Assembly (NCBI GenBank): GCA_030538475.1
Contig: JAUNTX010000001.1
Span: 227,484 to 291,483 of the forward strand
Direction: 5' to 3'
DNA: 64,000 nt
Source of the DNA: Dermabacter sp.
GTDB taxonomy: Bacteria > Actinomycetota > Actinomycetes > Actinomycetales > Dermabacteraceae
Shown one piece after another: positions 15,990 to 25,378 of the stretch; position 1 is the stretch's first letter; every line of letters begins with the position of its first letter. The notes under the pieces were generated by a model. It saw nothing but the letters and a program-made list of their open reading frames with translations. It had not been told where the DNA came from and ran no database searches. Position numbers and translations under genes: made by a program.

Positions 15990-18900
15990 AGCTGGGCGCC
16001 TTCCGCATACAGGGGGCAGGAGGTCTTGACCGCGCAGACGCCGCAGTGCGGGTTCGGGGTCAGGGTGATGGAGGCGGCGCGTAGCGAGGAATCAATCTGC
16101 TGCACCGCGTTCTCGAACCAGGCCGGGTCCGCGGTGTCTTCGGGCGGGCTCTGGTGGCGCACCGAGGCGCTCTTCGTGGAGGTCCCGACGTACACGAGGC
16201 TCGCCCCGGTCACGGGCGGGGACTCGGGGTCCTCGCTCAGGGCCCGCTGGTAGGCGCCGAGCTGGAGGTTCGACTGTGCCGCGTCGGCGCTCACGGCGGT
16301 CTTCGCGGTCTTGTAGTCCACGACCCTTACCCCGGCGCCGTCCTCTTCCACGCGGTCGATTGTTCCGCGCAGGCGCACGCTGCCCAGATCGAGCGCGAAG
16401 GGACGCTCGACCGCGACGACATCCGGGTGGGCCTCCTGGTAGGCGCCGAGCTTTTCCAAGATGCTGAGCTTTCGCTCCCATTCGGCGCGCTCACGCCACG
16501 TGGCGGCCTCCCCCGGCTCTCCCTCCTCGGCGACGAGGGCGGCGATGAGGGCGGTGGCGCCCGCGCTCGGGTGCTGTTCGGCGAGCCGGTGGATGAGCGT
16601 GCCGAGGGACTGCGCGGCCCCGGGTGCCCCCTGTCCACCCGCCCGCTCGAGCAGGAAAGCCCTCGGGCACTGTTCGGCCAGTTCGAGGGCCGACGGGCTG
16701 AGGCCCAGCACCGCGTCTTCGTCCACGAGCGGCGCGCGCGTGCTCACCTCCTGGTGGTACCAGGTGGCGGGGTCCGCCACCTCGATCCCTTCGTCCACGA
16801 GCTGAGCGAGGAGCGCGTGGACATCCGATCCACCCGGAGACGGCGCCTCCGATTCGAGCGCGCGACGAAGGCTTCCCACGAGCTGGCGCGCATCGGGGTA
16901 GGGGCCGGGCGCGGCGGCCGACAGCGGAGCGTCCGACCATGCGTCCCGATCACCCGCGGCGCGCCGGGCCGCGTCCTGGATTCGAGAGAAAAGGGCCGAG
17001 GGGCGGGACTCGCCGCTTGCGACCGCGGTGACGAGTACGCGCGAGCGCGCCCGGCTCAGGGCGGCGACGGCGAGGCGCACTTCGTCGGCGATGACCGCTT
17101 CGCGCTGGATTGCCCGCACCAGCTGCGGATCCGTGGCCGTCTCGGGATGGTCGTGAAACAGCGCGAGATCCGCCGCCCCGAGCAGGCTCGAGCGAATGCG
17201 GGCGTTCGGCCAGGCGCCCTCCTGCAGCCCGGCGAGGATGACCGTATCGACGCTCTGGCCCGCAATCGCGGCGGGGGTCATCACCCGGATCGTGCCGCTC
17301 ACGCGAGCGCGGGGGCTGAGGGAGTCTTCGGGGATCGCGCCCGCGCGCACGTTCGCCATGAACACGGCAATGTCCTGGCCGCCCGCGCGTTCCTCGTAGC
17401 GGTCCGCGGCGTCCATGAGGGTGGTGAGGGCATCGATCCGACGGTTCATGACGCGGGCGCGGGCCCGCTCGCTCACGTGCCGATCCGCGAGCGCGGCCGC
17501 CTGCCAGGAGGGGGCGCGTCCGGAGGCTTCCCATGCCGCCCACAGGATCGCCTGGAGCCCGCTCCCGCGGGCCTCGTGGATCGCGGCACGCATCCGCCGA
17601 AGGCGTTCGAGGGGCGCGAGGGCGCCGCGCGCGAACTCGACGCGGGAGGCGGGAAGATCGGCGGACAGATCGAGCGGCTGATCCGAGGTCACCGCTTCCA
17701 CGAGAAGCGCGCCGGAGCGGGCGGAGGGATCGGCTTCGATGAGGAGGCGGCGGATGGTGCGCACCGCCATGTCGTCGGCATCGCCGAACGGGCCGCGCAG
17801 CAGCCGCACCACGGCGTCTTCGTGCATGCTCTGGTAGCCGAGGGCCCAGTCCAGGAGTAGGAACAGATCGTGGATCACCGGTTCGTCCCGCAGCGCGCGG
17901 GCGATAGCGGTGGTGTCCACGGCGATGTCCTGCCTGCTGAGGCGGTCCGCGAGATCGTGGGCGGCGCCGGTCGAGCGGCACACGATCGCGAGATCGTCGG
18001 CGGAGACTCGCTGTTCGCTCATGAGGGCGCGCACGGCGGTGGCGATGGCCCGCGCTTCGTCGTCCTCGCTGGCCGCCACGAGGGTGCCGACGGCGGCTAC
18101 TGCCTCGCTCGCGCGTGCGCCGTCCGGAGCGCCCTGCGGTGCCCGCGAGCGCGCGGGCGCGCCGGCGAGCGGCACTAGGGTGCGCACGTCCTCCGTGACC
18201 CGGGCGATGTCGTCGGTTGTGCCGAGTGGGGTGGCCAGCGTGACGTGCGTGAGGCGGCGCGCGGCCCCATGGGCGGCCCGGGTAGCGCCGCCCGGATGTT
18301 CGAGGTGGCGGGCGATGCGACTGGCCGCATCGGCCAGCCCCCCGCGGAAGCCTTCGACGGCCTCATCGGGTGAGGAGAGCACGAGGGTGCGCGTGGCGCG
18401 TTCGGCGAGGGCGCTCGCGAGGCGCACCCCGGCGGCGGTGAGGTCCTGAGCATCGTCGATGATGAGCAGGGCGAGGGGATCGCCGAGCGCGGCCTCCGCC
18501 ACGGCGGCATCGATGAGCTGCCCGCCATCGAGCCGGGAGCCCGCTTCGAGCGCGGTGGCCGAGCTGAGGGTCAGCACCTGGAGGTATTCGGCGTAGAGAT
18601 CGGCGAGGGGCGCCCACACGGGATTCTCGCGATCAACGGCCGCCGCCCGCAGCGCGGCGGGGTCCAGACCGCGCTCGGTGCAGCGGCTGAGAATATCGCG
18701 CACCTCGGTGCGAAAGCCTGGCAGGGTGAGGGCTTCGCGGCGCAGATAGGGATCGAACGATTCTTCGCGCCCCTGAAGGATCGTGGCGATGAGCGCGTCC
18801 TGATCGGCGCCCGTGACGAGTGAGGGCGTGGGCCGCCCGGCTTTTGCCTCTCGGGCACGCACGTACGCGAAAGCGAGGGCGGTGGGCGTGGCGACGGTGG

Positions 18901-19372
18901 GCACGCGGTGCGGCGCCTGGCCTGCCGCCACGAGCGCGAGCGCTTCGGCGGTGAGCGCGTCGCGCAGCTGCGCGGCCCTCGTGCGCGTGGGCGCGAGCAG
19001 AACCACGCGCGCCGGGTCCTCGTCGCGGGCCATCGCTTCGGCAGCGGCGCTCAGGGCAAGGGTGGTGGCGCCAGCGCGGGGCGCTGCCCACACGAGCACG
19101 GCGTCGGAGCCATCCAGCGCCTCGAGGACCCGGCCCTGCGCGGGCGTGAGCGCGTCTCGGGCGCGCACGGCGCTTGCCCGTTGACCGCGAGAAGCAACCG
19201 CCCGAAACCGCGGCCCTGCCGATTCCGGGTGCCGCGCGCCTCGGTGCTGCATTCCTGGCTCCACGTCGCTCACCTTTCTGGCCGCCGTTTCGGGGCGGCC
19301 ACTGTGCGCGCCGCGAGCTGCCCTCGGCGCGTCCACCTCATGATCCATGATCCCATCACGGGGGTGAGACAT
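15986..19372 (-). CDS. adnA: AdnA helicase-nuclease subunit with a degenerate motor
   Basis: A 1128-residue partner of AdnB. The C-terminal nuclease is intact-looking: ALIHRLAEQH, LRGTIDRVEE, VVDYKTAK, plus cysteines EQC and CGVC...TSC that could hold an Fe-S cluster as in AddB-type nucleases. The N-terminal motor is worn: the P-loop position reads APRAGATT (97-104) with Ala in place of the essential Lys, and motif III reads SSPDEAVEGFRG instead of a GDPDQ form. Motif II IIDDAQD remains. Start is uncertain; the ATG at 19372 has no clear ribosome site, and the conserved part begins near residue 70. Confidence 0.9.
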   Translation of the reverse strand: MSHPRDGIMDHEVDAPRAARGAHSGRPETAARKVSDVEPGMQHRGARHPESAGPRFRAVASRGQRASAVRARDALTPAQGRVLEALDGSDAVLVWAAPRAGATTLALSAAAEAMARDEDPARVVLLAPTRTRAAQLRDALTAEALALVAAGQAPHRVPTVATPTALAFAYVRAREAKAGRPTPSLVTGADQDALIATILQGREESFDPYLRREALTLPGFRTEVRDILSRCTERGLDPAALRAAAVDRENPVWAPLADLYAEYLQVLTLSSATALEAGSRLDGGQLIDAAVAEAALGDPLALLIIDDAQDLTAAGVRLASALAERATRTLVLSSPDEAVEGFRGGLADAASRIARHLEHPGGATRAAHGAARRLTHVTLATPLGTTDDIARVTEDVRTLVPLAGAPARSRAPQGAPDGARASEAVAAVGTLVAASEDDEARAIATAVRALMSEQRVSADDLAIVCRSTGAAHDLADRLSRQDIAVDTTAIARALRDEPVIHDLFLLLDWALGYQSMHEDAVVRLLRGPFGDADDMAVRTIRRLLIEADPSARSGALLVEAVTSDQPLDLSADLPASRVEFARGALAPLERLRRMRAAIHEARGSGLQAILWAAWEASGRAPSWQAAALADRHVSERARARVMNRRIDALTTLMDAADRYEERAGGQDIAVFMANVRAGAIPEDSLSPRARVSGTIRVMTPAAIAGQSVDTVILAGLQEGAWPNARIRSSLLGAADLALFHDHPETATDPQLVRAIQREAVIADEVRLAVAALSRARSRVLVTAVASGESRPSALFSRIQDAARRAAGDRDAWSDAPLSAAAPGPYPDARQLVGSLRRALESEAPSPGGSDVHALLAQLVDEGIEVADPATWYHQEVSTRAPLVDEDAVLGLSPSALELAEQCPRAFLLERAGGQGAPGAAQSLGTLIHRLAEQHPSAGATALIAALVAEEGEPGEAATWRERAEWERKLSILEKLGAYQEAHPDVVAVERPFALDLGSVRLRGTIDRVEEDGAGVRVVDYKTAKTAVSADAAQSNLQLGAYQRALSEDPESPPVTGASLVYVGTSTKSASVRHQSPPEDTADPAWFENAVQQIDSSLRAASITLTPNPHCGVCAVKTSCPLYAEGAQL

Positions 19373-19390
19373 TTAACGTGAGAGGGTGGT

Positions 19391-19406
19391 GACGTGCGGT
19401 AACGTC
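19391..19406. promoter_or_regulatory. inverted repeat between adnA and tetR
   Basis: GACGT-N6-ACGTC lies in the 98-bp gap between the divergent adnA and TetR-family genes. Such a site could be the operator of the adjacent TetR regulator, but the arms are short. Confidence 0.3.
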
Positions 19407-19470
19407 GCGTACCCCGCCACACATCGCCCCCGGCCAGGCCGTCGACGCCTCGCCCAGTTCAGGAGAGCCC

Positions 19471-20097
19471 ATGGATGACTGCCTCCCCCACGCCGGACGC
19501 CGCGGCCAACTCCCCCGCGCTGAGCGCCGCGCCCAGCTCCTCGAGATTGCCACCGTGAAGTTCGGCGAGCGCGGCTACCACGCGACGAGCATGGCGGAGA
19601 TCGCGCTCGCGTCCGGCGTCACGAAGCCCGTTTTGTACCAGCACTTTGCCTCGAAGGAAGACCTCTACGTGGCGGTGATCGACGAGATCGGGACCGGGCT
19701 CGAGGCGGGCATCGCCGATCTGGTCCACGAACACGCGACGACCCCGGAACGGATTCGCGCGGGCATCGGCATCTTCTTCGACCTGCTCACCACCCAGTCC
19801 AGCACGCTGCGGCTCTTTTTCGGCGCGGAGTTCGTCTCGGAGAAGGTGCAGGCGGAGGTGAGGGACGTGGTGGATCGAGCCGCGCGGTCGGTGGGTGATG
19901 TCCTCGTCCACACCCGCCAGCTCAGCGACGCCGACGCCCTGCTCATCGGTCACGCGTGCACGGCGGCCGTCCAGGCCGCCGCCAAGCAGGCCCACGAGGC
20001 CACGCCTCACGAGCGCGACCACATCCTCGAATCGCTCACCACGCTGCTCACGCACGGCCTGGAATCCTTCGCCGCCTCTCCCCCGCGCGAGCCCTGA
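19471..20097 (+). CDS. TetR-family transcriptional regulator
   Basis: A 208-residue regulator with an N-terminal TetR helix-turn-helix (RRAQLLEIATVKFGERGYHA then MAEIALASGVTKPVLYQHFASKEDLY) and an all-helical ligand domain. ATG follows AGGAGA. It is the TetR gene conserved between adnA and DUF3107 in actinobacteria (Rv3208-like by position). Ligand and targets are unknown; its divergent neighbour adnA or itself are the obvious candidates. Confidence 0.85.
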   Translation: MDDCLPHAGRRGQLPRAERRAQLLEIATVKFGERGYHATSMAEIALASGVTKPVLYQHFASKEDLYVAVIDEIGTGLEAGIADLVHEHATTPERIRAGIGIFFDLLTTQSSTLRLFFGAEFVSEKVQAEVRDVVDRAARSVGDVLVHTRQLSDADALLIGHACTAAVQAAAKQAHEATPHERDHILESLTTLLTHGLESFAASPPREP

Positions 20098-20337
20098 TCC
20101 CCCGCACTCCTCTGGGCCCGCGCCACGCTCTCGGCGAAACCCCTACCGCCCATCCAGGGCCCCGCGGGTAGACTGGCCGTGGCTTTGTCGTGCCGCCGCG
20201 CCCCGTGCGCGCCACGGTAGCCACGCTCTCGCCCTCGTTCGCATCAGCGCCATGCGGCGGCGAAGCGCCGCGAGCGCCATCCGCGCCCGCCGGAGATACA
20301 CGGTGCGCCAGCGGCGCACATGAGATAAGGACACCCC
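20098..20337. other. 240-bp gap before DUF3107
   Basis: No gene seen. A TAGACT box at 20169-20174 is a plausible -10 for the DUF3107 gene and would give a leader of about 160 bases; no clear leader structure was recognised in it. Confidence 0.3.
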
Positions 20338-20559
20338 ATGGAAATCCGCATTGGCGTGCAGCACTCCCCCCGCGAACTCACCCTCACCACTGACCTCAGC
20401 CCCGAAGAACTGTCGGCCAAGGTGGCTTCGGCCATCGCGGACGGCAGCCTGTTGAGCCTCACAGATGTTAAGTCTCGCTCCGTGCTCGTGCCCGGCGAGC
20501 GCATCTCCTACGTGGAATATTCCACCGAGGAGCCGCGCCGCGTGGGATTCCTCGGCTGA
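20338..20559 (+). CDS. DUF3107 family protein
   Basis: A 73-residue protein, MEIRIGVQHSPRELTLTTD onward, with the DUF3107 pattern of a beta strand opening, SPEELSAKVASAIADG helix and a closing VEYSTEEPRRVGF. It resembles the small ATP-binding-like actinobacterial proteins (TB9.4/Rv3208A). Function is unknown. Ribosome site AAGGACA. It lies 19 bases before the DEAD-box helicase gene, which is the conserved order. Confidence 0.88.
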   Translation: MEIRIGVQHSPRELTLTTDLSPEELSAKVASAIADGSLLSLTDVKSRSVLVPGERISYVEYSTEEPRRVGFLG

Positions 20560-20578
20560 TCAGAAAGCAGATTTTTAC

Positions 20579-22165
20579 GTGAGTGACACGCAGACGTTCG
20601 CGGACTTCGGAGTCCGCGACGACATCGTCCAGTCCCTGGCCGATCAGGGCATTACCGCCCCCTTCCCCATTCAGTCCATGACCCTTCCCGTGGCCCTGCG
20701 CGGCCGCGACATCATCGGGCAGGCGAAGACCGGCACGGGCAAGACCCTCGGTTTTGGCATCCCCGCGCTCGAAGCCGTCGTGCATCCCGACGAAGAAGGC
20801 TATGACGCGGCGGGCAAGCCGCAGGCCCTCGTCGTGGTTCCCACGCGCGAGCTGGCCGTGCAGGTCAGCGGCGATCTTCAGGCCGCCTCGAAGCGCCGCG
20901 GCACCCGCATTCTCACCGTCTACGGTGGGCGCGCGTACGAGCCGCAGATCGAGGCCCTCACGCGGGGCGTCGAAGTGGTGGTGGGCACCCCCGGGCGCCT
21001 CATTGACCTCATGCGCCAGAAGTACCTGGACCTCTCGCGGGTGCGGGTCGCGGTGCTTGACGAAGCCGACGAGATGCTCGATCTGGGCTTCCTCGAGGAT
21101 GTCGAGAAGATCCTCAAGGCTGTCTCCGGCACGCGCCAGACCATGCTGTTTTCGGCCACGATGCCGGCGCAGATCATGGCGCTCGCTCGCCGCTTCATGA
21201 GCCAGCCCACGCACATTCGCGCCCATGACCCGGGTGATACGGCCCGCACGAAGGCCGACATCGCGCAGTTCGTGTACCGCGCGCACCAGCTCGACAAGAT
21301 CGAGGTGCTCGCCCGGATCCTCCAGGCGGAGGGCCGCGGCCTCACCATCGTGTTCACCCGCACGAAGCGCGAGGCCGACCGCACGGCGGGCGATCTTCAG
21401 GGGCGTGGTTTCGCCGCGGCTCCCCTGCACGGGGACCTGGGCCAGGGTGCCCGCGAGCAGGCCCTGCGCGCCTTCCGCTCCGGCAAGATCGACGTGCTCA
21501 TCGCGACCGATGTCGCGGCGCGCGGCATCGACGTGGACGACGTCACGCACGTCATCAACTTCACCGCGCCGGAGGACGACAAGACGTTCCTGCACCGCAC
21601 CGGCCGCACCGGCCGCGCGGGCAAGCGCGGCACGGCGATCACGTTCGTGGACTGGGAAGACCTCGCGCGCTGGGGCCTCATCGCCCGCCAGCTGGGCCTC
21701 GAGTCCACGGAAGCGCTCGAAACCTACTCCTCCTCCCCGCACCTGTACTCCGACCTGAACATTCCGACGAGCGCGAAAGGCACCCTCCCGCGGGATCAGC
21801 GCACGCGCGAGGGACTGGACGCGGAGGAGATGGAGGACCTCGGCGGTCCGGATTCGCGGTCGCGTTCACCCCGCTCCGGGGGCCGACAGGGCTCGTCACG
21901 TGGAGATTCCGACCGCGGGGGCCGCTCGCGCGGCGGTCGCGGCGGTCGAGACGGTGGCCGCGATAGCGGTGGTCGTGACAGCGGCAGCCGTGACAAGGGC
22001 GAGCGCGACGGCGGACGCAGCCGCGGACGCAGGGACGGCGACGAGCGCTCGACCGGCGCCTCGGGCACCTCTGCCGAGTCGGGCTCGAAGGGCCGCGCTC
22101 GCAAGCGCACGCGGACCCGCCGCGTCAACGGCGAGGTCGTGACGAAGGAAACCTCCGGCGAGTAA
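20579..22165 (+). CDS. DEAD-box RNA helicase (RhlE-like)
   Basis: A 528-residue DEAD-box helicase with Q motif (FPIQSMTLP), Walker A QAKTGTGKT, PTRELA, VLDEADEMLD, SATMP, the ARGIDVDDV motif and HRTGRTGRAGKRG. The C-terminal 110 residues are rich in Arg, Gly, Ser and Asp (GGRSRGGRGGRDGG) and end in a KRTRTRR basic patch, typical of RNA-annealing tails. It should remodel rRNA or mRNA structure. The GTG at 20579 gives the usual short N terminus; upstream frame is out-of-family. Confidence 0.92.
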   Translation: MSDTQTFADFGVRDDIVQSLADQGITAPFPIQSMTLPVALRGRDIIGQAKTGTGKTLGFGIPALEAVVHPDEEGYDAAGKPQALVVVPTRELAVQVSGDLQAASKRRGTRILTVYGGRAYEPQIEALTRGVEVVVGTPGRLIDLMRQKYLDLSRVRVAVLDEADEMLDLGFLEDVEKILKAVSGTRQTMLFSATMPAQIMALARRFMSQPTHIRAHDPGDTARTKADIAQFVYRAHQLDKIEVLARILQAEGRGLTIVFTRTKREADRTAGDLQGRGFAAAPLHGDLGQGAREQALRAFRSGKIDVLIATDVAARGIDVDDVTHVINFTAPEDDKTFLHRTGRTGRAGKRGTAITFVDWEDLARWGLIARQLGLESTEALETYSSSPHLYSDLNIPTSAKGTLPRDQRTREGLDAEEMEDLGGPDSRSRSPRSGGRQGSSRGDSDRGGRSRGGRGGRDGGRDSGGRDSGSRDKGERDGGRSRGRRDGDERSTGASGTSAESGSKGRARKRTRTRRVNGEVVTKETSGE

Positions 22166-22178
22166 TCGCCGCTCGCGC

Positions 22179-22814
22179 CTACTGCGTGGCCGCGACCAGT
22201 CCCCAGTCGATGAACACCTGGTGGAAGCCATCGAGCATCATCTGGACACTGATCGCGGCCAGCAGGACACCCGCGATGCGGGTCACGAGGGTCACGCCGC
22301 CCTGCCCGATGAGGCGGGAAATGACAGAGCTGAACCTCATGAAGAGGAACATCATGAGGGCAATCGCGAGCAGCGCGATGGTGAGGCTCGCGAGCTTCGG
22401 GGTATTGCCGTCGGCCTGCTGAACGAACAGCATGACCGCGACGATCGCGCCGGGACCACCGAGCAGCGGGGTGCCGAGCGGGACGAGCGCGACATTGACG
22501 CCGTCGGCCGCCGCCATCTCATCTTCCTTCCCCGTGAGGAGTTGGAGGGCAATGATGAGCAGGAGCAGGCCGCCCGAGATGCGAAGCGCGTCGAGCGAGA
22601 TGTGCATGTAGCTGAGGATGAACTGCCCGAACAGGGCGAACAGCACGATGATGAGCATGGCGACGCCCACCGCGGTCCAGGCGGCGCGCGTGCGCTGCTT
22701 CTGGGTCATCGAGTTGGTGAGCGCCATGAAGATCGGGATGGTGCCCGGCGGGTCCACGATGACGAACAGGGTCACGAAGACGCTGAGGAAAAACGGGATG
22801 TCAAGAAGATCCAC
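22179..22814 (-). CDS. marC: MarC-family integral membrane protein
   Basis: A 211-residue protein with about six membrane helices and the family opening FFLSVFVTLFVIVDPPGTIPIF, in which PPGTIPIF is the MarC hallmark. E. coli MarC was once linked to multiple antibiotic resistance but its function is unknown. It starts six bases after the stop of the PHP gene and is probably co-transcribed with it. Confidence 0.88.
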   Translation of the reverse strand: MDLLDIPFFLSVFVTLFVIVDPPGTIPIFMALTNSMTQKQRTRAAWTAVGVAMLIIVLFALFGQFILSYMHISLDALRISGGLLLLIIALQLLTGKEDEMAAADGVNVALVPLGTPLLGGPGAIVAVMLFVQQADGNTPKLASLTIALLAIALMMFLFMRFSSVISRLIGQGGVTLVTRIAGVLLAAISVQMMLDGFHQVFIDWGLVAATQ

Positions 22815-22820
22815 GAACGC

Positions 22821-23711
22821 TCACTTTGGGGCCTGAACACGCCTCATGAGCGCGTCGAACTGGTCCGGCGCGGTGAGGTTCTCTCCGAGCCGATTGGGCT
22901 TTCCGCTGCCATGGTAGTCGCTCCCGCCCGTGCGGATGAGCCCGAGGCGCTCGGCGAGCAGGCGCAGGCGATCACGCTGCGCCTCGGTGTGTTCGCGGTG
23001 GTCGATTTCGATGCCGTCCATGCCGAGTTCGGCGAGCTCGCACACCTGGGAGTCCTGGACGCGGCGGCGGCCTCGGCCCTCGCTCAGCATATGTGCGGCG
23101 ATGGCCACTCCCCCGGCCTCGTGCACGGCGGCAATCGCCGTGGCGGTCTCGATCCCCTCGTAGCGGACGTAATAGGGCGAGGCGCCGGAGAGGACTCCCT
23201 CGAAGGCGGCGGCGCGGTGCGGGACCACGCGGGCGGCCACGAGGGCATCGGCGATGTGCGGGCGGCCAATGGAGCCGGCGGCCACGCCGTGACTTTCGGC
23301 CACCTCGATCACGGCGCTCCACGTGATCGGGTAGTCGGCGCCGATGCGTTCGACCATGCGCTCCGCTCGCGTGAGCCGCGAATCGCGGACCCTCACCAGG
23401 CGGCGGGCCAGGTCCGTCGCAGGCGACGGGTCGATCCCGTAGGCGAGCAGGTGGACGCTGAGCCCCTCGTGGCGGGTCGAGATCTCGATGCCCGGCACCA
23501 CCGTGAGCGACGTGCCGCGCGCCGCGGTCAGAGCCTCGTCCCACCCCGCCACGGTGTCGTGATCGGTCAGGGCCACCACGTCGAGCCCCGCGGCGAGTGC
23601 GCTGCGCACCAGCTCGGCGGGCGATTCGGTGCCGTCGGAGACCGCCGAATGGGCGTGCAGATCGATTGTTCGGCCGCCGTCGGCCCCCGTGTCCTCGCGC
23701 ATCGTCACCAT
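22821..23711 (-). CDS. PHP-domain phosphoesterase (TrpH/RnaAM-like)
   Basis: A 296-residue PHP-domain protein with metal-binding DLHAHSAVSDG, ALTDHD, EIST, IGRPHIADAL and IEIDHREHT, and the late GSDYHG. These are the residues of the three-metal site of PHP phosphatases; E. coli relative RnaAM (TrpH) hydrolyses 3',5'-nucleotide bisphosphates and short RNA. The ATG follows GAAAGGGG. It heads a two-gene unit with marC. Confidence 0.85.
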   Translation of the reverse strand: MVTMREDTGADGGRTIDLHAHSAVSDGTESPAELVRSALAAGLDVVALTDHDTVAGWDEALTAARGTSLTVVPGIEISTRHEGLSVHLLAYGIDPSPATDLARRLVRVRDSRLTRAERMVERIGADYPITWSAVIEVAESHGVAAGSIGRPHIADALVAARVVPHRAAAFEGVLSGASPYYVRYEGIETATAIAAVHEAGGVAIAAHMLSEGRGRRRVQDSQVCELAELGMDGIEIDHREHTEAQRDRLRLLAERLGLIRTGGSDYHGSGKPNRLGENLTAPDQFDALMRRVQAPK

Positions 23712-23830
23712 CGTGCCCCTTTCCGTGTGTGGTTCTCTCTCCTCACCTTAGCGACCTGGAGGAGAGGAGGCGGGCGCGCCGGGCGCCCGGTTCCCTGTGA
23801 CCTCCCGGGGCCTCATGAGAATATCGACGG

Positions 23831-25378
23831 GTGAGTGAAAAGACGACGCCCCAGAGTACTGACACGACCACGAGCGCCCCCGAGGACCAGCAGGATCTGG
23901 CCTCGCGCGTCAACAACCGCAGCCAGCGCCCCACCAATGCGGCGTTTCGCGAGTTCATCGCCCAGGGCTGGAACGACGAGGTGCCTGCGGCCGAGCGCCG
24001 CGAGGTAGCCGACGCCACCCCGGCCCGCCGCGATGCGCTGGTCGGCGCCCTGCCCGCGACGCGCATGGTGCTGCCCGCGGGCGTGTTCAAGGTCCGCTCG
24101 AACGACACGGACTACCAGTTTCGCCCCCACACCTCTTTCGCCTACTACTCGGGCCTCGGCACGGACGAAGAACCGGACTCGGTGTTCGTCGTCGAGCCGT
24201 CGGCCGACGATCCTGCGGTGAGCGAGGCCACCTATTTCTTCAAGCCCCGCTCGGGCCGCGACACGTCGGAGTTTTACGCGGACGCCCGCTACGGCGAACT
24301 GTGGGTGGGTCGGCGCCCCACGCTTGAGGAGGTCGAGGCGCAGATCGGCGTGCCGTGCCGCCACATCGATGAACTGCGCGATGCACTCGCGAAGGACGTG
24401 GGCCCGGACCTGAACCTCGCGGTGGTCGAGGGCGTGGACCCGTCGGTCGATCAGCTCGTGCGTGAGATTCGGGAACAGAACGGCCTCGGCGTCGATGAGG
24501 AAGCGAGCGAGGTGCACGCGCTGCTGCAGCAGACGGCGTCCGAATCGCGCCTGGTCAAGGACGATTTCGAAATCTCGCAGATGCGGCTCGCGGTGGATAC
24601 CACCATCCGCGGCTTCCACGAGGTCGTCAAGAACTTCCCCGAAGCCGTCGCGCACGAGCGCGGCGAGCGCGTGGTCGAGACCGTGTTCAACCGCACCGCG
24701 AGGGCCGACGGCAACGGGGTGGGCTACGACACCATCGCCGCGGCGGGCCCGCACGCGTGCACCCTGCACTGGATCCGCAACGACGGCCCCGTGAAGGACG
24801 GAGACCTCATCCTCATCGACGCGGGCGTCGAGGTGGATTCGCTCTACACCGCGGACGTAACCCGCACCCTGCCGGTGAACGGAAAGTTCAGCGACGCGCA
24901 GCGCGAGGTGTACCAGGCGGTGCTCGATGCGGCCGATGCCGCATTCGCGTTCGCGAAGCCGGGCGTCAAGTTCCGCGACGTGCACGCGGCGGCCATGGAG
25001 GTCATCGCGGCGCGGCTCGAAGGCTGGGGGATGCTGCCCGGCACCGCGGCCGAATCGCTCGCGCCGGACGGTCAGTTCCACCGCCGGTGGATGGTGCACG
25101 GCACGAGCCACCACCTCGGCATGGACGTGCACGACTGCGCTCAGGCGCGGCGAGACATGTACCTCGATGCGGAACTCGAACCCGGCATGGTCTTCACGAT
25201 TGAGCCCGGCCTGTACTTCATGGAGAACGATCTGCTGGTGCCCGAGCGCTTCCGCGGGATCGGCGTACGCATCGAAGACGACATCCTCGTCACGACGGAC
25301 GGCGTGGAGAACCTGTCGAAGGCACTGCCGCGCGAGATCGATGCGATTGAGGCGTGGATGGCGAGGGTGCTCGCGTGA
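23831..25378 (+). CDS. aminopeptidase P family (X-Pro aminopeptidase)
   Basis: A 515-residue M24 peptidase of the PepP type, with an N-terminal creatinase-like domain and a C-terminal pita-bread fold. Metal ligands are seen in DAGVEVDSLYTADVTRT, HGTSHHLGMDVHD, FTIEPGLYF and GIGVRIEDDILVT. It removes N-terminal residues that precede proline. GTG at 23831; a GAATAT stretch six bases upstream may be a leaderless -10. Its stop overlaps the next start by four bases (GTGA). Confidence 0.92.
   Translation: MSEKTTPQSTDTTTSAPEDQQDLASRVNNRSQRPTNAAFREFIAQGWNDEVPAAERREVADATPARRDALVGALPATRMVLPAGVFKVRSNDTDYQFRPHTSFAYYSGLGTDEEPDSVFVVEPSADDPAVSEATYFFKPRSGRDTSEFYADARYGELWVGRRPTLEEVEAQIGVPCRHIDELRDALAKDVGPDLNLAVVEGVDPSVDQLVREIREQNGLGVDEEASEVHALLQQTASESRLVKDDFEISQMRLAVDTTIRGFHEVVKNFPEAVAHERGERVVETVFNRTARADGNGVGYDTIAAAGPHACTLHWIRNDGPVKDGDLILIDAGVEVDSLYTADVTRTLPVNGKFSDAQREVYQAVLDAADAAFAFAKPGVKFRDVHAAAMEVIAARLEGWGMLPGTAAESLAPDGQFHRRWMVHGTSHHLGMDVHDCAQARRDMYLDAELEPGMVFTIEPGLYFMENDLLVPERFRGIGVRIEDDILVTTDGVENLSKALPREIDAIEAWMARVLA

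Noticed and set aside
21850-22165. Repeat array or CRISPR-like pattern at the helicase 3' end
   Set aside because: The repetition comes from Arg-Gly-Asp-Ser codons of a normal RNA-helicase tail, with no regular spacer-repeat structure.
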